DNA from: an uncultured SAR116 cluster alpha proteobacterium
GTDB taxonomy: Bacteria; Pseudomonadota; Alphaproteobacteria; Puniceispirillales; Marisalimonadaceae
Length of the DNA: 64,000 bases
Reading direction: 5' to 3'
Assembly: GCA_902615025.1 (NCBI GenBank)
Contig: CACMNV010000001.1
Span: 1 to 64,000, forward strand
Both the position numbers and the translations under genes were made by a program. Of this stretch, positions 8,667 to 17,021 are shown one piece after another. The stretch's first letter is position 1. Each line of letters opens with the position of its first letter. The notes beneath the pieces were generated by a model. The model ran no database searches. It was not told where the DNA came from and worked only from the letters and a program-made list of their open reading frames with translations.

Positions 8667-9863
8667 ATGAAACATGCTTTGGAAAATTTAAAAATAATAG
8701 ATCTAACTAGAGTTCTTGGAGGACCTTATGCAACTCAAATTCTTGCTGATCATGGAGCCAATGTTATAAAAGTAGAAGCTCACATAGGCGATGAAGTAAG
8801 AGGATGGGGGCCACCATTCTCAAATGGAATGGCGTCATATTTTATAAATGTAAATAGAAATAAAAGATCAATTGCAATTGATTTATTATCAGATAAAGGA
8901 AAAGAAATATTAATTAAACTTCTGGAGGATGCAGATGTTATTATTGAAAATTTTAAAACAGGAACAATGGAAAAATGGGGTTTAGGATATGAAGAAGTTT
9001 TAAAAGAAAAATTTCCAAAACTTATTCATTGTAGAATATCTGGCTTTGGTCAAGAGGGTCCACTAGGTGGATCACCTGGTTATGATGCAATTGTTCAAGC
9101 GATGACTGGAATGATGTCCATAAACGGGACACCAGAAAGTGGTAGTGTAAGAATGGGAGCACCCTTCGTAGATATGGGCACTGGTTTATACTCTGCAATT
9201 GGGATATTAATGGCTTTACAAGAAAGACACATCTCCAATAAAGGCCAATATCTTGACATGACATTATATGACTCTTCTTTAGCTTTAATGCATCCTCACA
9301 ATGCAAATTTTTTTCTGAGTAAAAAACCTGGGAAAGCAACAGGAAACTCACATCCTAACATATCTCCATATGACAAGTTCGATACAGCTACTAATGAAAT
9401 TTTTATGGGAATAGGAAACGATGCTGGATTTGCTAGACTTTGTAAAGCACTCAATTTGGATAACTTAATAGACGATGATAGATTTAAAACTAATGCAGAT
9501 AGAGTTAAAAACAGATTAGAATTAACAGATTATTTACAAAATGCACTTAAGGATGTTGATGGAAATTCTTTTTCAGAAAAACTTTTAAATGCAGGTGTTC
9601 CAGCTGGTCCAGTCAGGAATATGGAAGAAGCTATTAATCATCCCCAGACAAAAGAAAGACAAATGGTTCTTCATAAAGATGAATATCAAGGTATAGCTTC
9701 TCCAATAAAGTTTAGCAGATCAAAATCAGTTGGCGTTAAAAATATACCACCTCAAATTGGTGAGCATACAAATGAAATTTTATTAGAGTTAAATTATACA
9801 AAAGATGAAATAAAAAATTTAGTTATTTCTAATGTAGTAAAATTAACATCATCAAGCAATTAA
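8667..9863 (+). CDS. CaiB/BaiF family (class III) CoA-transferase
   Basis: Moves CoA between carboxylic acids via an aspartyl-CoA intermediate. The 398-residue protein has the family N-terminus (IDLTRVLGGPYATQILAD), the CoA-binding region GFGQEGP and Asp169 in PFVDMGTGLYS, the same position as the catalytic aspartate of formyl-CoA transferase. An AGGAA ribosome site precedes the ATG. It closes the operon begun by ivd. Class III enzymes act on formate/oxalate, carnitine, mesaconate, glutarate and others; nothing here fixes the substrate. The last 12 bases overlap the convergent AroE-like gene. Confidence 0.9.
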   Translation: MKHALENLKIIDLTRVLGGPYATQILADHGANVIKVEAHIGDEVRGWGPPFSNGMASYFINVNRNKRSIAIDLLSDKGKEILIKLLEDADVIIENFKTGTMEKWGLGYEEVLKEKFPKLIHCRISGFGQEGPLGGSPGYDAIVQAMTGMMSINGTPESGSVRMGAPFVDMGTGLYSAIGILMALQERHISNKGQYLDMTLYDSSLALMHPHNANFFLSKKPGKATGNSHPNISPYDKFDTATNEIFMGIGNDAGFARLCKALNLDNLIDDDRFKTNADRVKNRLELTDYLQNALKDVDGNSFSEKLLNAGVPAGPVRNMEEAINHPQTKERQMVLHKDEYQGIASPIKFSRSKSVGVKNIPPQIGEHTNEILLELNYTKDEIKNLVISNVVKLTSSSN

Positions 9864-10703
9864 CTTTTTAAAAAAGTAACCTCTTATCTTGTTATAATTA
9901 CTCATAATTCTTTTTCTTAATTTTTCCTGTTCTGTAAAAATTATAAATGCTTCAATTCCTTGAAATAAAAACAGATCAATGCCAGTAATTATTTTTGCTC
10001 CACTTTTCTTCGAATTTTTTAAAAAAGTTGTCATAGCAGGTGTGTAAACTGCATCAAAAGACCATTGATTACTATTTAATTTCAACCCATCAAATGGGTT
10101 TCCAGGAGTGTTAATATGACCCTGCTCAGAGCAATTTAAAAATCCATCAAATTCATGCTGATTTTCTATCAACTCACCTAACTTTATTGAATATACCTGT
10201 TCGTGTTGTTTTTTTAAATCCTCTATTAATTTTTCTAATTTAATATGATCTTTTTCAATTATATAAAGTTCTTTAACTCCTAATTTTATTAAAGCAAAAC
10301 AAACTGATTTGCCAACTCCACCACCTCCTAAGATAACTAATTTTGAAGGTTCTTTATTAAAATTAAATTTATAAGTATTCAGAAATCCCGAATAATCCGT
10401 ATTATATGAAGTCATACTTTCATTAATTAAAAGAAGATTGGTTGATTTTACTAACTTTGTTTCTTCACTTAGTTTAATTGGATGTTCTAATGCTAGTTCT
10501 TTGAAAGGATAGGTGACGTTAATACCAGAAATATTCTTTTCTTTTATTTGGCTTAAAAATTTTTTGAAATTAAAATTTGTTTTTAAAGCTTGATCAAAAA
10601 GTTCGTAATTAACATCAAACCCAAATTCATTTCCTAATTTTGTGATAAGATTAGGCATTTCAGATTTTGATATATTCTTTCCTAATAAACCTAATTTAAT
10701 CAT
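9852..10703 (-). CDS. aroE: Shikimate/quinate dehydrogenase family protein (AroE-like)
   Basis: NAD(P)-dependent reductase of the AroE family (3-dehydroshikimate to shikimate, or the quinate reaction). The 283-residue protein keeps the catalytic Lys68 in NVTYPFKEL, Asp103 in YNTDYSG, and a glycine-rich nucleotide loop GGGGVG at 126-131. The N-terminal shikimate-binding segment reads ISKSEMPNLI, a divergent version of the usual S-x-S-P motif, so a paralogue acting on another hydroxy acid is possible. No other aromatic amino acid gene is nearby. The 3' end overlaps the CoA-transferase by 12 bases. Downstream in its own direction there is only the convergent plus-strand operon, so it is probably expressed singly or with nrtS upstream. 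Confidence 0.8.
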   Translation of the reverse strand: MIKLGLLGKNISKSEMPNLITKLGNEFGFDVNYELFDQALKTNFNFKKFLSQIKEKNISGINVTYPFKELALEHPIKLSEETKLVKSTNLLLINESMTSYNTDYSGFLNTYKFNFNKEPSKLVILGGGGVGKSVCFALIKLGVKELYIIEKDHIKLEKLIEDLKKQHEQVYSIKLGELIENQHEFDGFLNCSEQGHINTPGNPFDGLKLNSNQWSFDAVYTPAMTTFLKNSKKSGAKIITGIDLFLFQGIEAFIIFTEQEKLRKRIMSNYNKIRGYFFKKLIA

Positions 10704-10715
10704 AAGTAATAATTA

Positions 10716-10943
10716 TTACATTATAGATATGTTTTGTTCTTTTTTAATTGCCATTACAGATGAAAATGAAGAAACACAGTACGGAACACAAAAGGTAATC
10801 ATTATTTTGATCCAATTGTTGCCAGTCATCTCACCCTTTATAATATGATCTCCATGATTTATTCCTGCTAGAATGACACCAACAATTAAAGCAATTTTTA
10901 AAGCCCTAAATGCAACGTCTTTTCTTAAAAATAATTCTACCAT
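10716..10943 (-). CDS. nrtS: Small nitrate/nitrite transporter NrtS
   Basis: A 75-residue membrane protein with two hydrophobic helices. The sequences INHGDHII after the first helix and VPYCVSSFSSV in the second match the pattern I know for NrtS, a small two-helix protein described as a nitrate/nitrite transporter in cyanobacteria and found in many marine bacteria. The start is set at 10943, where a GAGGA ribosome site lies 5-6 bases upstream; a longer form starting at 10979 adds 12 charged residues and has no better signal. It sits 12 bases upstream of the AroE-like gene in the same direction. No nitrate or nitrite reductase gene is in view. Family assignment is from memory of the motif. Confidence 0.7.
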   Translation of the reverse strand: MVELFLRKDVAFRALKIALIVGVILAGINHGDHIIKGEMTGNNWIKIMITFCVPYCVSSFSSVMAIKKEQNISIM

Positions 10944-11010
10944 AATGTCCTCATATTTTGTAATCTTACTATAGATCATAATATTTAAAAATAAAGTGTA
11001 AGGTATTCGT

Positions 11011-11319
11011 ATGTTAGTAAAAATATTTGTTAGAACATTTTCAAGTAATGAAGACTGTGAACTTTTTGAGTCTATGCTAGAAACAAAATGGCCATCTCTA
11101 CTTCAAACTGTTAAAGGTGTGAGGTTTAGATCGTTGAAAAACCCAAATACGCCTAACGTAAGTGTAGTTATTTGGGAATTTCCAGACAAAGAAATTATGA
11201 AAAATATCGAAAAACTTATTCAAGAAAATATTCAAAAGTATGTAAAAACTCTAACACCCAAAACTATTGAATTTACTGGAGTTGTTACACAAGATCTCGG
11301 GGACTTGTCATTTAATTAA
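11011..11319 (+). CDS. Hypothetical protein, possible dimeric alpha/beta-barrel fold
   Basis: A 102-residue soluble protein I do not recognise. The alternation of beta-rich and helical segments (MLVKIFVRTF, then an acidic helix, then VSVVIWEF, then a long charged helix) recalls small ferredoxin-like or antibiotic-monooxygenase-like domains, but no catalytic motif is visible. An AAGG ribosome site precedes the ATG. It stands alone on the plus strand between nrtS (divergent) and the livF gene (convergent, 5 bases away). Codon use looks like its neighbours and the protein has no low-complexity signs, so it is probably a real gene. Confidence 0.6.
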   Translation: MLVKIFVRTFSSNEDCELFESMLETKWPSLLQTVKGVRFRSLKNPNTPNVSVVIWEFPDKEIMKNIEKLIQENIQKYVKTLTPKTIEFTGVVTQDLGDLSFN

Positions 11320-11324
11320 AATAT

Positions 11325-12014
11325 TTAAACAGATAAATATTTCTTAACAATCTGATCAGTTAATAAAGAAGGTTTGCCATTCCAAGCATTTTCTCCTCTG
11401 TCAAGAATATATAACTTATCTGCAATTTGTTTTATTTTGTTCAAGTATTTATCTACTAAAATTATTGAAACATCCTTTTTTTTAATTTCAGAGATAACTG
11501 TCCATATCTCATTTCTTATATTTGGTGATAAACCTTCGGTTGCTTCATCTAAAATTAACATCTTTGGATTAGTCATAAGAGTTCTTGCGATTGCTAACAT
11601 TTGCTGTTCACCACCAGATAAAGAATTTGACATTTGAGTTAAACGTTCAGATAACCGTGGAAAAATTTTTTTAATTTTATTTAGATCCCAATAACCCTTT
11701 CTAGAAGCAACAATCAAGTTTTCTTCAACAGTAAGATTTGAAAAAATCCTCCTGCCTTCAGGCACTAAACCGATACCTAATTTAGATATTTCAAAACTTG
11801 GTAAATTTGAAATTAAATTATTTTTAAAAAATATTTTGCCTGAAACTTTCTCTATTATCCCACATACTGAATGTAAAGTAGTAGTTTTTCCCATTCCATT
11901 TCTACCCAGTAAGGCAACAATTTCTCCTTCTTTAATTTCAATTTCCACTTCATTTAGTACGCGGGTATCACCATACCAAGCACTTAATTGGTCTATTTTT
12001 AGAAGAGTATTCAA
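11325..12014 (-). CDS. livF: LIV-type ABC transporter ATP-binding protein (LivF)
   Basis: One of two ATPases of a branched-chain-amino-acid-type (HAAT) importer. The 229-residue protein has Walker A GRNGMGKTT at 37-45, signature LSGGEQQ at 132-138, and Walker B with the catalytic glutamate in LILDEAT near 153-159. It is the last gene of a five-gene minus-strand operon (K, H, M, G, F) and overlaps livG by 4 bases, indicating coupled translation. The family transports leucine/isoleucine/valine but also many other amides and acids, so the substrate is not settled. Confidence 0.92.
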   Translation of the reverse strand: MNTLLKIDQLSAWYGDTRVLNEVEIEIKEGEIVALLGRNGMGKTTTLHSVCGIIEKVSGKIFFKNNLISNLPSFEISKLGIGLVPEGRRIFSNLTVEENLIVASRKGYWDLNKIKKIFPRLSERLTQMSNSLSGGEQQMLAIARTLMTNPKMLILDEATEGLSPNIRNEIWTVISEIKKKDVSIILVDKYLNKIKQIADKLYILDRGENAWNGKPSLLTDQIVKKYLSV

Positions 12015-12763
12015 TTTTCATCCCCAAGATAAACTTCCTGCACTTTGGCATTTGACTTTATTTCTTTTTGATTTCCAGAAGCAATTAAACTTCCATAATC
12101 TAAAACTGATATCCTGTCAGCTAATGCAAATACTGTTTCCATATCATGTTCTATAAGTAAAATCGGAGCTTTGACTTTTAATTTTTTAAACAAATCAATC
12201 ATTAATTGTGATGATGTTTTATCTAATCCAGCCATTGGCTCATCAAAAAGTAATAACTTTGGATTCATTGATAGCGCCAAACTTATCTCAAGTTTTCTTT
12301 TATCACCATGACTTAAAGTACTTACTAAATCATTAGCCTTATTTGTTAAATCAACAATTTTAAGTAAATCAAATGCTTCATCACTATAATCTTTATTTCT
12401 ATAGATATTACTAAATGGATTTAAATAACCTCCATCTCTACCCATTAGGGATAATCTTAAATTATCAATGACTTTAAATGAATTTATAACAGAAGAAATT
12501 TGAAAGCTTCTAGCGATACCCATTCTTGACCTATGTTCAGCTGAATAATTAGAAATATCAATTTCTTCAAGATAAATTTGACCACTATCTTGTTTTAAAA
12601 ATCCTGAAATTTGTTTAACTAATGTTGACTTACCAGAACCATTTGGACCTATTAGGGCATGAATTTCATTTTTAAACAGATTTAAATTTAAGTTATCATT
12701 AGCTTTTATAGCTCCGAATGATTTGCTGAGTTTATCAATTTTAAGAACTGGTTTTTTCATCAT
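12011..12763 (-). CDS. livG: LIV-type ABC transporter ATP-binding protein (LivG)
   Basis: Second ATPase of the importer, 250 residues. Walker A GPNGSGKST lies at 39-47, the signature reads LSHGDKRKLE (a usual LivG variant), and Walker B is LLFDEPMAGLD. The extended loop between Walker A and the signature, with GIARSFQI, is typical of LivG. It overlaps livM by 23 bases at its start and livF by 4 at its end. Two adjacent Met codons open the gene; either could be used. Confidence 0.92.
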   Translation of the reverse strand: MMKKPVLKIDKLSKSFGAIKANDNLNLNLFKNEIHALIGPNGSGKSTLVKQISGFLKQDSGQIYLEEIDISNYSAEHRSRMGIARSFQISSVINSFKVIDNLRLSLMGRDGGYLNPFSNIYRNKDYSDEAFDLLKIVDLTNKANDLVSTLSHGDKRKLEISLALSMNPKLLLFDEPMAGLDKTSSQLMIDLFKKLKVKAPILLIEHDMETVFALADRISVLDYGSLIASGNQKEIKSNAKVQEVYLGDEN

Positions 12764-13733
12764 ATTTATCTTTAATTAAAAAGCTCATTATCCCTGCCTT
12801 TGCGTAAAGCACTTCTAAAAGAATTATAAAACCCAGCCAAAATTGCCAATTTTCTGTAATGCCACCAAGAAATTGTTCTAATATAATATAAAAAAAAGCA
12901 CCCAAAATTGGCCCATAAAGTCTGAACATTCCACCTAAAATTACTAAGATCATAATTTCACCAGACATTTGCCAACTTAAAATTGTTGGACTTACAAATC
13001 TATTAAGATCGGCATATAAAGAACCAGCCAAACCTGTTATTGCTCCGGATATTATAAATGAAATTAATTTAACTTTTTTAGGGTTAATTCCAACTGATCT
13101 AACTCTATCATCATTTTCTTTGCTGGCTTTTAATGAAATTCCTAATGGAGAATTTAAAATAAATTTTACAAATATTATTGCTATAATTAACCATACATAA
13201 CAAATATAAAAAAAAGTGATAGGATCCATAGTATTAAGAAAAGGGATTTGATTTCTAAGTGAAAGTGACAATCCATCTTCTCCACCATAAGTAGGCCAAC
13301 TTATTGAAAAATAGTATAACATTTGAGCAAATGCTAATGTTATCATTATGAAATAAACACCTGTTGTTCTTAATGAAAAATAACCAATAAAGAGAGCTAA
13401 TAAAGATGAAAAAATTAAAGTAAAAATCCAGACAAATAATAGTTGATTTGTTCCCTCAAACTCAAAAATTAATATTTGGATAGGTTCGTAATTATTAAAA
13501 TGAAAAGCTAAAATTCCTGTAACATATCCACCTAAGCCAAAAAAAGCAGCGTGACCAAAGGAAACCATGCCACCATACCCCAATATTAAATTAAGACCAA
13601 TACCTGCAATAGCTAATATAACAATCTTTGAAAATAATGTTGTTATATAGATATCATTTAAAAGAATTGAAAATAACGGTACTAAAAATAAAAATATTAG
13701 AATTAAAAAATTTAATTTCTTTTCAGACATCAT
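12741..13733 (-). CDS. livM: LIV-type ABC transporter permease (LivM)
   Basis: Inner-membrane permease of 330 residues with about eight to ten hydrophobic segments. It shows the LivM features IAGIGLNLILGYGGMVSFGHA near the first third and a cytoplasmic coupling segment GISLKASKENDDRVRSVGI that contacts the ATPase. It pairs with LivH to form the pore. Overlaps at both ends (4 bases with livH, 23 with livG) show a tight operon. Confidence 0.92.
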   Translation of the reverse strand: MMSEKKLNFLILIFLFLVPLFSILLNDIYITTLFSKIVILAIAGIGLNLILGYGGMVSFGHAAFFGLGGYVTGILAFHFNNYEPIQILIFEFEGTNQLLFVWIFTLIFSSLLALFIGYFSLRTTGVYFIMITLAFAQMLYYFSISWPTYGGEDGLSLSLRNQIPFLNTMDPITFFYICYVWLIIAIIFVKFILNSPLGISLKASKENDDRVRSVGINPKKVKLISFIISGAITGLAGSLYADLNRFVSPTILSWQMSGEIMILVILGGMFRLYGPILGAFFYIILEQFLGGITENWQFWLGFIILLEVLYAKAGIMSFLIKDKYDEKTSS

Positions 13734-14653
13734 GCTGATCTTTCACCAAACAAACCTGATGGCTTAAAAATTAAAACGATCGCCATAAGTATATATATTG
13801 ACATGGAGGCAATCGATGAACCAATTAAATTTGCATCAGCATTATCAAAAAATAATTTAAACAACTCAGGAAGTAAGAAACGCCCTAAAGTATCTGTAAC
13901 TCCTACTAACAAAGCCCCAACAAAAGCACCTTTTATTGAGCCAATTCCACCAATTATAATTACTACAAATGCTAATATCAAAACTGGTTCACCCATACCT
14001 ACCTCAACAGATTGTATCGCACCGATCAATGCCCCAGATAAACCAGCTAACGCAGCACCTAATGCAAAAACAATTGTATAGAGAGTTTTAATATTTACTC
14101 CCAAAACAGAAATCATTTCCCTATCGTTTTGTCCTGCTTTTATTCTTATTCCTAGTAAAGTTTTAGAAGTTAATATGTATAAGAAAAATGCTATTAAAAT
14201 TCCAATTGCAATTATTAAAAGTCTGTATTTCGAATATATAATTTCTAAAGGTAGAGAGACACTAGCATTAAGTTCTGCAGGTATATTCAGATAAAGTGGA
14301 TACGCTCCAAAAAGCCATCTAATACCTTCAGAAAAAATTAAAATTAAAGCAAAGGTTGCTAGTACTTGATCTAAATGATCTTTTTTGTATAACTTTCTTA
14401 TTACTAAAATTTCAGTTATTACGCCTGCAAACATAGCAACAATAAAACTACTAATTAATCCAATAGAAAAAGATCCTGTAATTTCAGCAAATAGAGCTGC
14501 TCCAAAAGCACCAATCATGTAAAAAGAACCATGAGCAAGATTAATCAATCCCATAACACCAAACACTAAAGTCAAACCAGCAGACATAAGAAACAACATT
14601 GTTCCAAATTGTAAGCCGTTTAATAGCTGTTCAATTAATAATTGAAATTCCAT
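13730..14653 (-). CDS. livH: LIV-type ABC transporter permease (LivH)
   Basis: Inner-membrane permease of 307 residues. Family marks include the early segment LVFGVMGLINLAHGSFYM and the coupling helix GIRIKAGQNDREMISVLG, with hydrophobic segments throughout. It follows the binding-protein gene across a 42-base gap that contains a perfect 10-bp hairpin, so its expression may be lower than that of livK. Confidence 0.92.
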   Translation of the reverse strand: MEFQLLIEQLLNGLQFGTMLFLMSAGLTLVFGVMGLINLAHGSFYMIGAFGAALFAEITGSFSIGLISSFIVAMFAGVITEILVIRKLYKKDHLDQVLATFALILIFSEGIRWLFGAYPLYLNIPAELNASVSLPLEIIYSKYRLLIIAIGILIAFFLYILTSKTLLGIRIKAGQNDREMISVLGVNIKTLYTIVFALGAALAGLSGALIGAIQSVEVGMGEPVLILAFVVIIIGGIGSIKGAFVGALLVGVTDTLGRFLLPELFKLFFDNADANLIGSSIASMSIYILMAIVLIFKPSGLFGERSA

Positions 14654-14661
14654 GTGATGAG

Positions 14662-14690
14662 AATAAGTGAGTAAATAAAACTCACTTATT
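14662..14690 (-). promoter_or_regulatory. Intercistronic stem-loop between livK and livH
   Basis: A perfect 10-bp inverted repeat (14662-14671 with 14681-14690, 9-base loop) fills most of the livK-livH gap. On the transcribed (minus) strand it is not followed by a good T-run, so it looks more like a 3'-stabilising or partial-attenuation element behind the binding-protein message than a full terminator. Similar hairpins follow the two other binding-protein genes of this window. Confidence 0.6.
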
Positions 14691-14695
14691 TTTTT

Positions 14696-15838
14696 TTATT
14701 TCAAAGGACAATCTTTAACGTAAGAGTTTGATCTATTTTTAAGACCAGTTGAAATAATTTTATTTGTTAAAATTTTTCCCTCTTTGATCACTTCTCTTAC
14801 ATAAATGTCTTGAATAGGATGTTGATTTGTATCAAATTTAAATGAACCACGGGTACTTTCAAAATTAGCATTTTTCAATGCACTTCGAAATTTATCTTGG
14901 TCTTTAACGTCTGCTACATTTAAAGCTGAGATTAACAATTTACCAGTGTCATATCCCTGAGATGCATATAAAGATGGTAACCGTCCGTACTCTTTTTGAA
15001 AATCTTGAACGAATTTCTTATTAGCTTTGTTATCAAGATCTTTTGACCATTGAGAAGTGTTTTTAACACCTAGAGCAGCATCACCAACAGCTTTTAAAAT
15101 ACCTTGGTCAAATGAAAAGGCTGGTCCAATGACTGGAAGGTTTATACCTGATTGAGATAATTGTTTCATAAATGAAATACCCATTCCGCCAGGTAAAAAG
15201 AAGAAGATACTATCAGCTTTAGATGACCTTATTTGAGCAATCTCTGCTGCATAGTCTTTTTGACCAAGTTTTGTATATAATTCTTTTTCAATTTTGCCTT
15301 TAAAAAATCTTTTATATCCTGTCAACGCATCCTTACCTGCTGGATAATTAGGCGCAAGAATAAATGAGTTTTTATACCCAGCAGCATTTCCATATCCACC
15401 AGCCGCTTCATGTAAATTATCATTTTGCCAAGCAACGTTGAAATAATTTTTGTGACAACCTTTACCCGCTAATTTAGAAGGTCCTGCATTCGGAGATAAA
15501 TAAAATTTTCCTTGTTTAACAGCAGCAGGCACCACTGCCATTGCTAAATTTGACCATATAATTCCAGTAAGAACATCTACTTTATCTGACTGTATCATTT
15601 TATCTGCAATTTGAACCGCAATGTCCGGTTTTCTTTGATCGTCCTTTACAATAACCTCAAAATGTTTGTCGCCTTTAACAGCTAATAAAAAACCATCTCT
15701 AACGTCAATTCCAAGACCTGAACCCCCTCCAGATAAAGTGGTAATCATACCAACTTTTATTTTTTTATGTCCACCAGCAAAAACAGAGTTTATAAATAAA
15801 CCGAGTATTGCAATTATACTTATAATATATTTCATCAT
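14696..15838 (-). CDS. livK: LIV-type ABC transporter substrate-binding protein (LivK family)
   Basis: Periplasmic type 1 binding protein, 380 residues. It has an N-terminal signal peptide (hydrophobic stretch to about residue 20, ending VFA before GGHKKI), then two-lobe features such as KVGMITTLSGGGSGLG and SPNAGPSKLAG. The sequence KNYFNVAWQNDN in the ligand cleft region resembles binding proteins for amides or organic ligands as much as for leucine, so the substrate is uncertain. An AGAGG ribosome site lies 7 bases before the ATG at 15838. It is the first gene of the transporter operon. Confidence 0.9.
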   Translation of the reverse strand: MMKYIISIIAILGLFINSVFAGGHKKIKVGMITTLSGGGSGLGIDVRDGFLLAVKGDKHFEVIVKDDQRKPDIAVQIADKMIQSDKVDVLTGIIWSNLAMAVVPAAVKQGKFYLSPNAGPSKLAGKGCHKNYFNVAWQNDNLHEAAGGYGNAAGYKNSFILAPNYPAGKDALTGYKRFFKGKIEKELYTKLGQKDYAAEIAQIRSSKADSIFFFLPGGMGISFMKQLSQSGINLPVIGPAFSFDQGILKAVGDAALGVKNTSQWSKDLDNKANKKFVQDFQKEYGRLPSLYASQGYDTGKLLISALNVADVKDQDKFRSALKNANFESTRGSFKFDTNQHPIQDIYVREVIKEGKILTNKIISTGLKNRSNSYVKDCPLK

Positions 15839-15909
15839 TATTTTTCCTCTTAAAACTTTTTATAACTTAACTAAAAATCACTTTAAAATCAAAAAATTAG
15901 TTTACCTGT

Positions 15910-16089
15910 CTAAAAATCTATATCCATACCATTTATAGAGTAGGTTTTGCCATTAAAACCTTGATCCATTTTTTCAATATCAGTCATTTTTTGCGAATCA
16001 ACTCTTTTAAATGGATTTTTTTTCATTTGTTCTAAACGTTTTTTGCTTTGAAACTTTCCAAAGAGTTTATATTTCATTTTGTTAAGCAT
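15910..16089 (-). CDS. Small hypothetical protein (59 residues)
   Basis: A 59-codon reading frame, highly charged and methionine-rich, beginning MLNKMKYKLFGKF and ending in SINGMDIDF. It overlaps the end of the DCC-family gene by 8 bases (the ATG sits just before that stop codon), which suggests translational coupling, and fills an otherwise unexplained stretch before livK. Amino-acid use (Lys, Phe, Asp, Gln in amphipathic arrangement) looks protein-like rather than random. An internal Met at codon 5 is an alternative start. I do not recognise a family. Confidence 0.5.
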   Translation of the reverse strand: MLNKMKYKLFGKFQSKKRLEQMKKNPFKRVDSQKMTDIEKMDQGFNGKTYSINGMDIDF

Positions 16090-16450
16090 TATTCTTACTA
16101 ATAATACAATGTTCTAATTTGTTAAATCTATAGTAAGCAAATTTCTTATAGATTACAGACAATAAACTTTTAATTATTGGAAAAGACGCAATAAAAGCCA
16201 AAAATTTCCAGTACTTTAGATTTTTCCAAATTAAAATAAAAGCATCAACTCCGATATATTTTTTATTTTTAGAATCAAATGCATGCAGATACAAAAGTGC
16301 ATCGGATTGTTTAATATTAAATTCTTTTAAATCTCTAGGGTTATTAGCAATATCTAACCATTTAAACTTTTTATTATTGGCAATTTTTTTATAATAACTG
16401 ATCTCTTTATTACATAATCCACACTTACCATCATAAAGAACTTTTATCAT
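16082..16450 (-). CDS. DCC-family thiol-disulfide oxidoreductase-like protein (DUF393)
   Basis: A 122-residue protein opening with the DCC motif: Asp7-Gly-Lys-Cys10-Gly-Leu-Cys13, placed right after a first beta strand as in thioredoxin-like folds. The family is predicted to do thiol/disulfide chemistry, but no substrate is established. The start at 16450, 4 bases after the coq7 stop, is preferred; an in-frame start at 16474 would overlap coq7 by 20 bases and push the motif away from the N-terminus. It sits between coq7 and a small unknown gene in the same transcript. Confidence 0.82.
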   Translation of the reverse strand: MIKVLYDGKCGLCNKEISYYKKIANNKKFKWLDIANNPRDLKEFNIKQSDALLYLHAFDSKNKKYIGVDAFILIWKNLKYWKFLAFIASFPIIKSLLSVIYKKFAYYRFNKLEHCIISKNNA

Positions 16451-16454
16451 ATAA

Positions 16455-17021
16455 TTAAACCAACTTTGAAACATTTACCGCTATATTAGAACCTGACCCA
16501 ACAATTTTTTTCCAAAAGTTGGTAAATTTACTTTCATCTTTTTCTAATACTTTTGATCTCGCATCTTGTTGGTGTTCTATTTCTTCATCACAGCATTTTT
16601 TTAAAACCATTGCTAACTTGTAATTTAGATTCTTATTTAATAAATATTCAATTTGTTCATTGTAATGCTTTTCAACAAAAGTTTCGACTGCATCTACAGT
16701 AATACAAAAAAATTTATAACCTAACATTGCTGACAAAAATCCTAAAAAAAAACCCATAATTCTCCATAAAAAAAGTAATTTGCTTTTTTCATTAGAGGTT
16801 AAAAGATTTTCCATAACTATCAAATGATTGGTTTCAGTTAAAATGTGTTCTTTTGACATCTTAGATATTTTTTTATTCCAAAAAATACAACTTGCGCCTT
16901 TGTAAATCCAAACTGCTCCTGTTTCTCCAGCGTGGTTTGACCTCATCCATTTAATCATAAATTTTGGAATATTAATTCCAACTGCATTATATTTTTTTAA
17001 AATATTTTCCACTAAAATCAT
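16455..17021 (-). CDS. coq7: Demethoxyubiquinone hydroxylase Coq7
   Basis: Di-iron monooxygenase that adds the last hydroxyl in ubiquinone synthesis; membrane-associated. The 188-residue protein shows the ferritin-like ligand set: Glu33 in HAGETGA, Glu63-x-x-His66, Glu113 in VETFVEKH, and Glu147-x-x-His150 in DEEIEH. Coq7 rather than UbiF is the usual enzyme of alphaproteobacteria. The hydrophobic segment near 85-105 fits interfacial membrane binding. It overlaps the DUF2805 gene by 4 bases (ATGA). The protein depends on O2, so the organism respires aerobically. Confidence 0.93.
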   Translation of the reverse strand: MILVENILKKYNAVGINIPKFMIKWMRSNHAGETGAVWIYKGASCIFWNKKISKMSKEHILTETNHLIVMENLLTSNEKSKLLFLWRIMGFFLGFLSAMLGYKFFCITVDAVETFVEKHYNEQIEYLLNKNLNYKLAMVLKKCCDEEIEHQQDARSKVLEKDESKFTNFWKKIVGSGSNIAVNVSKLV

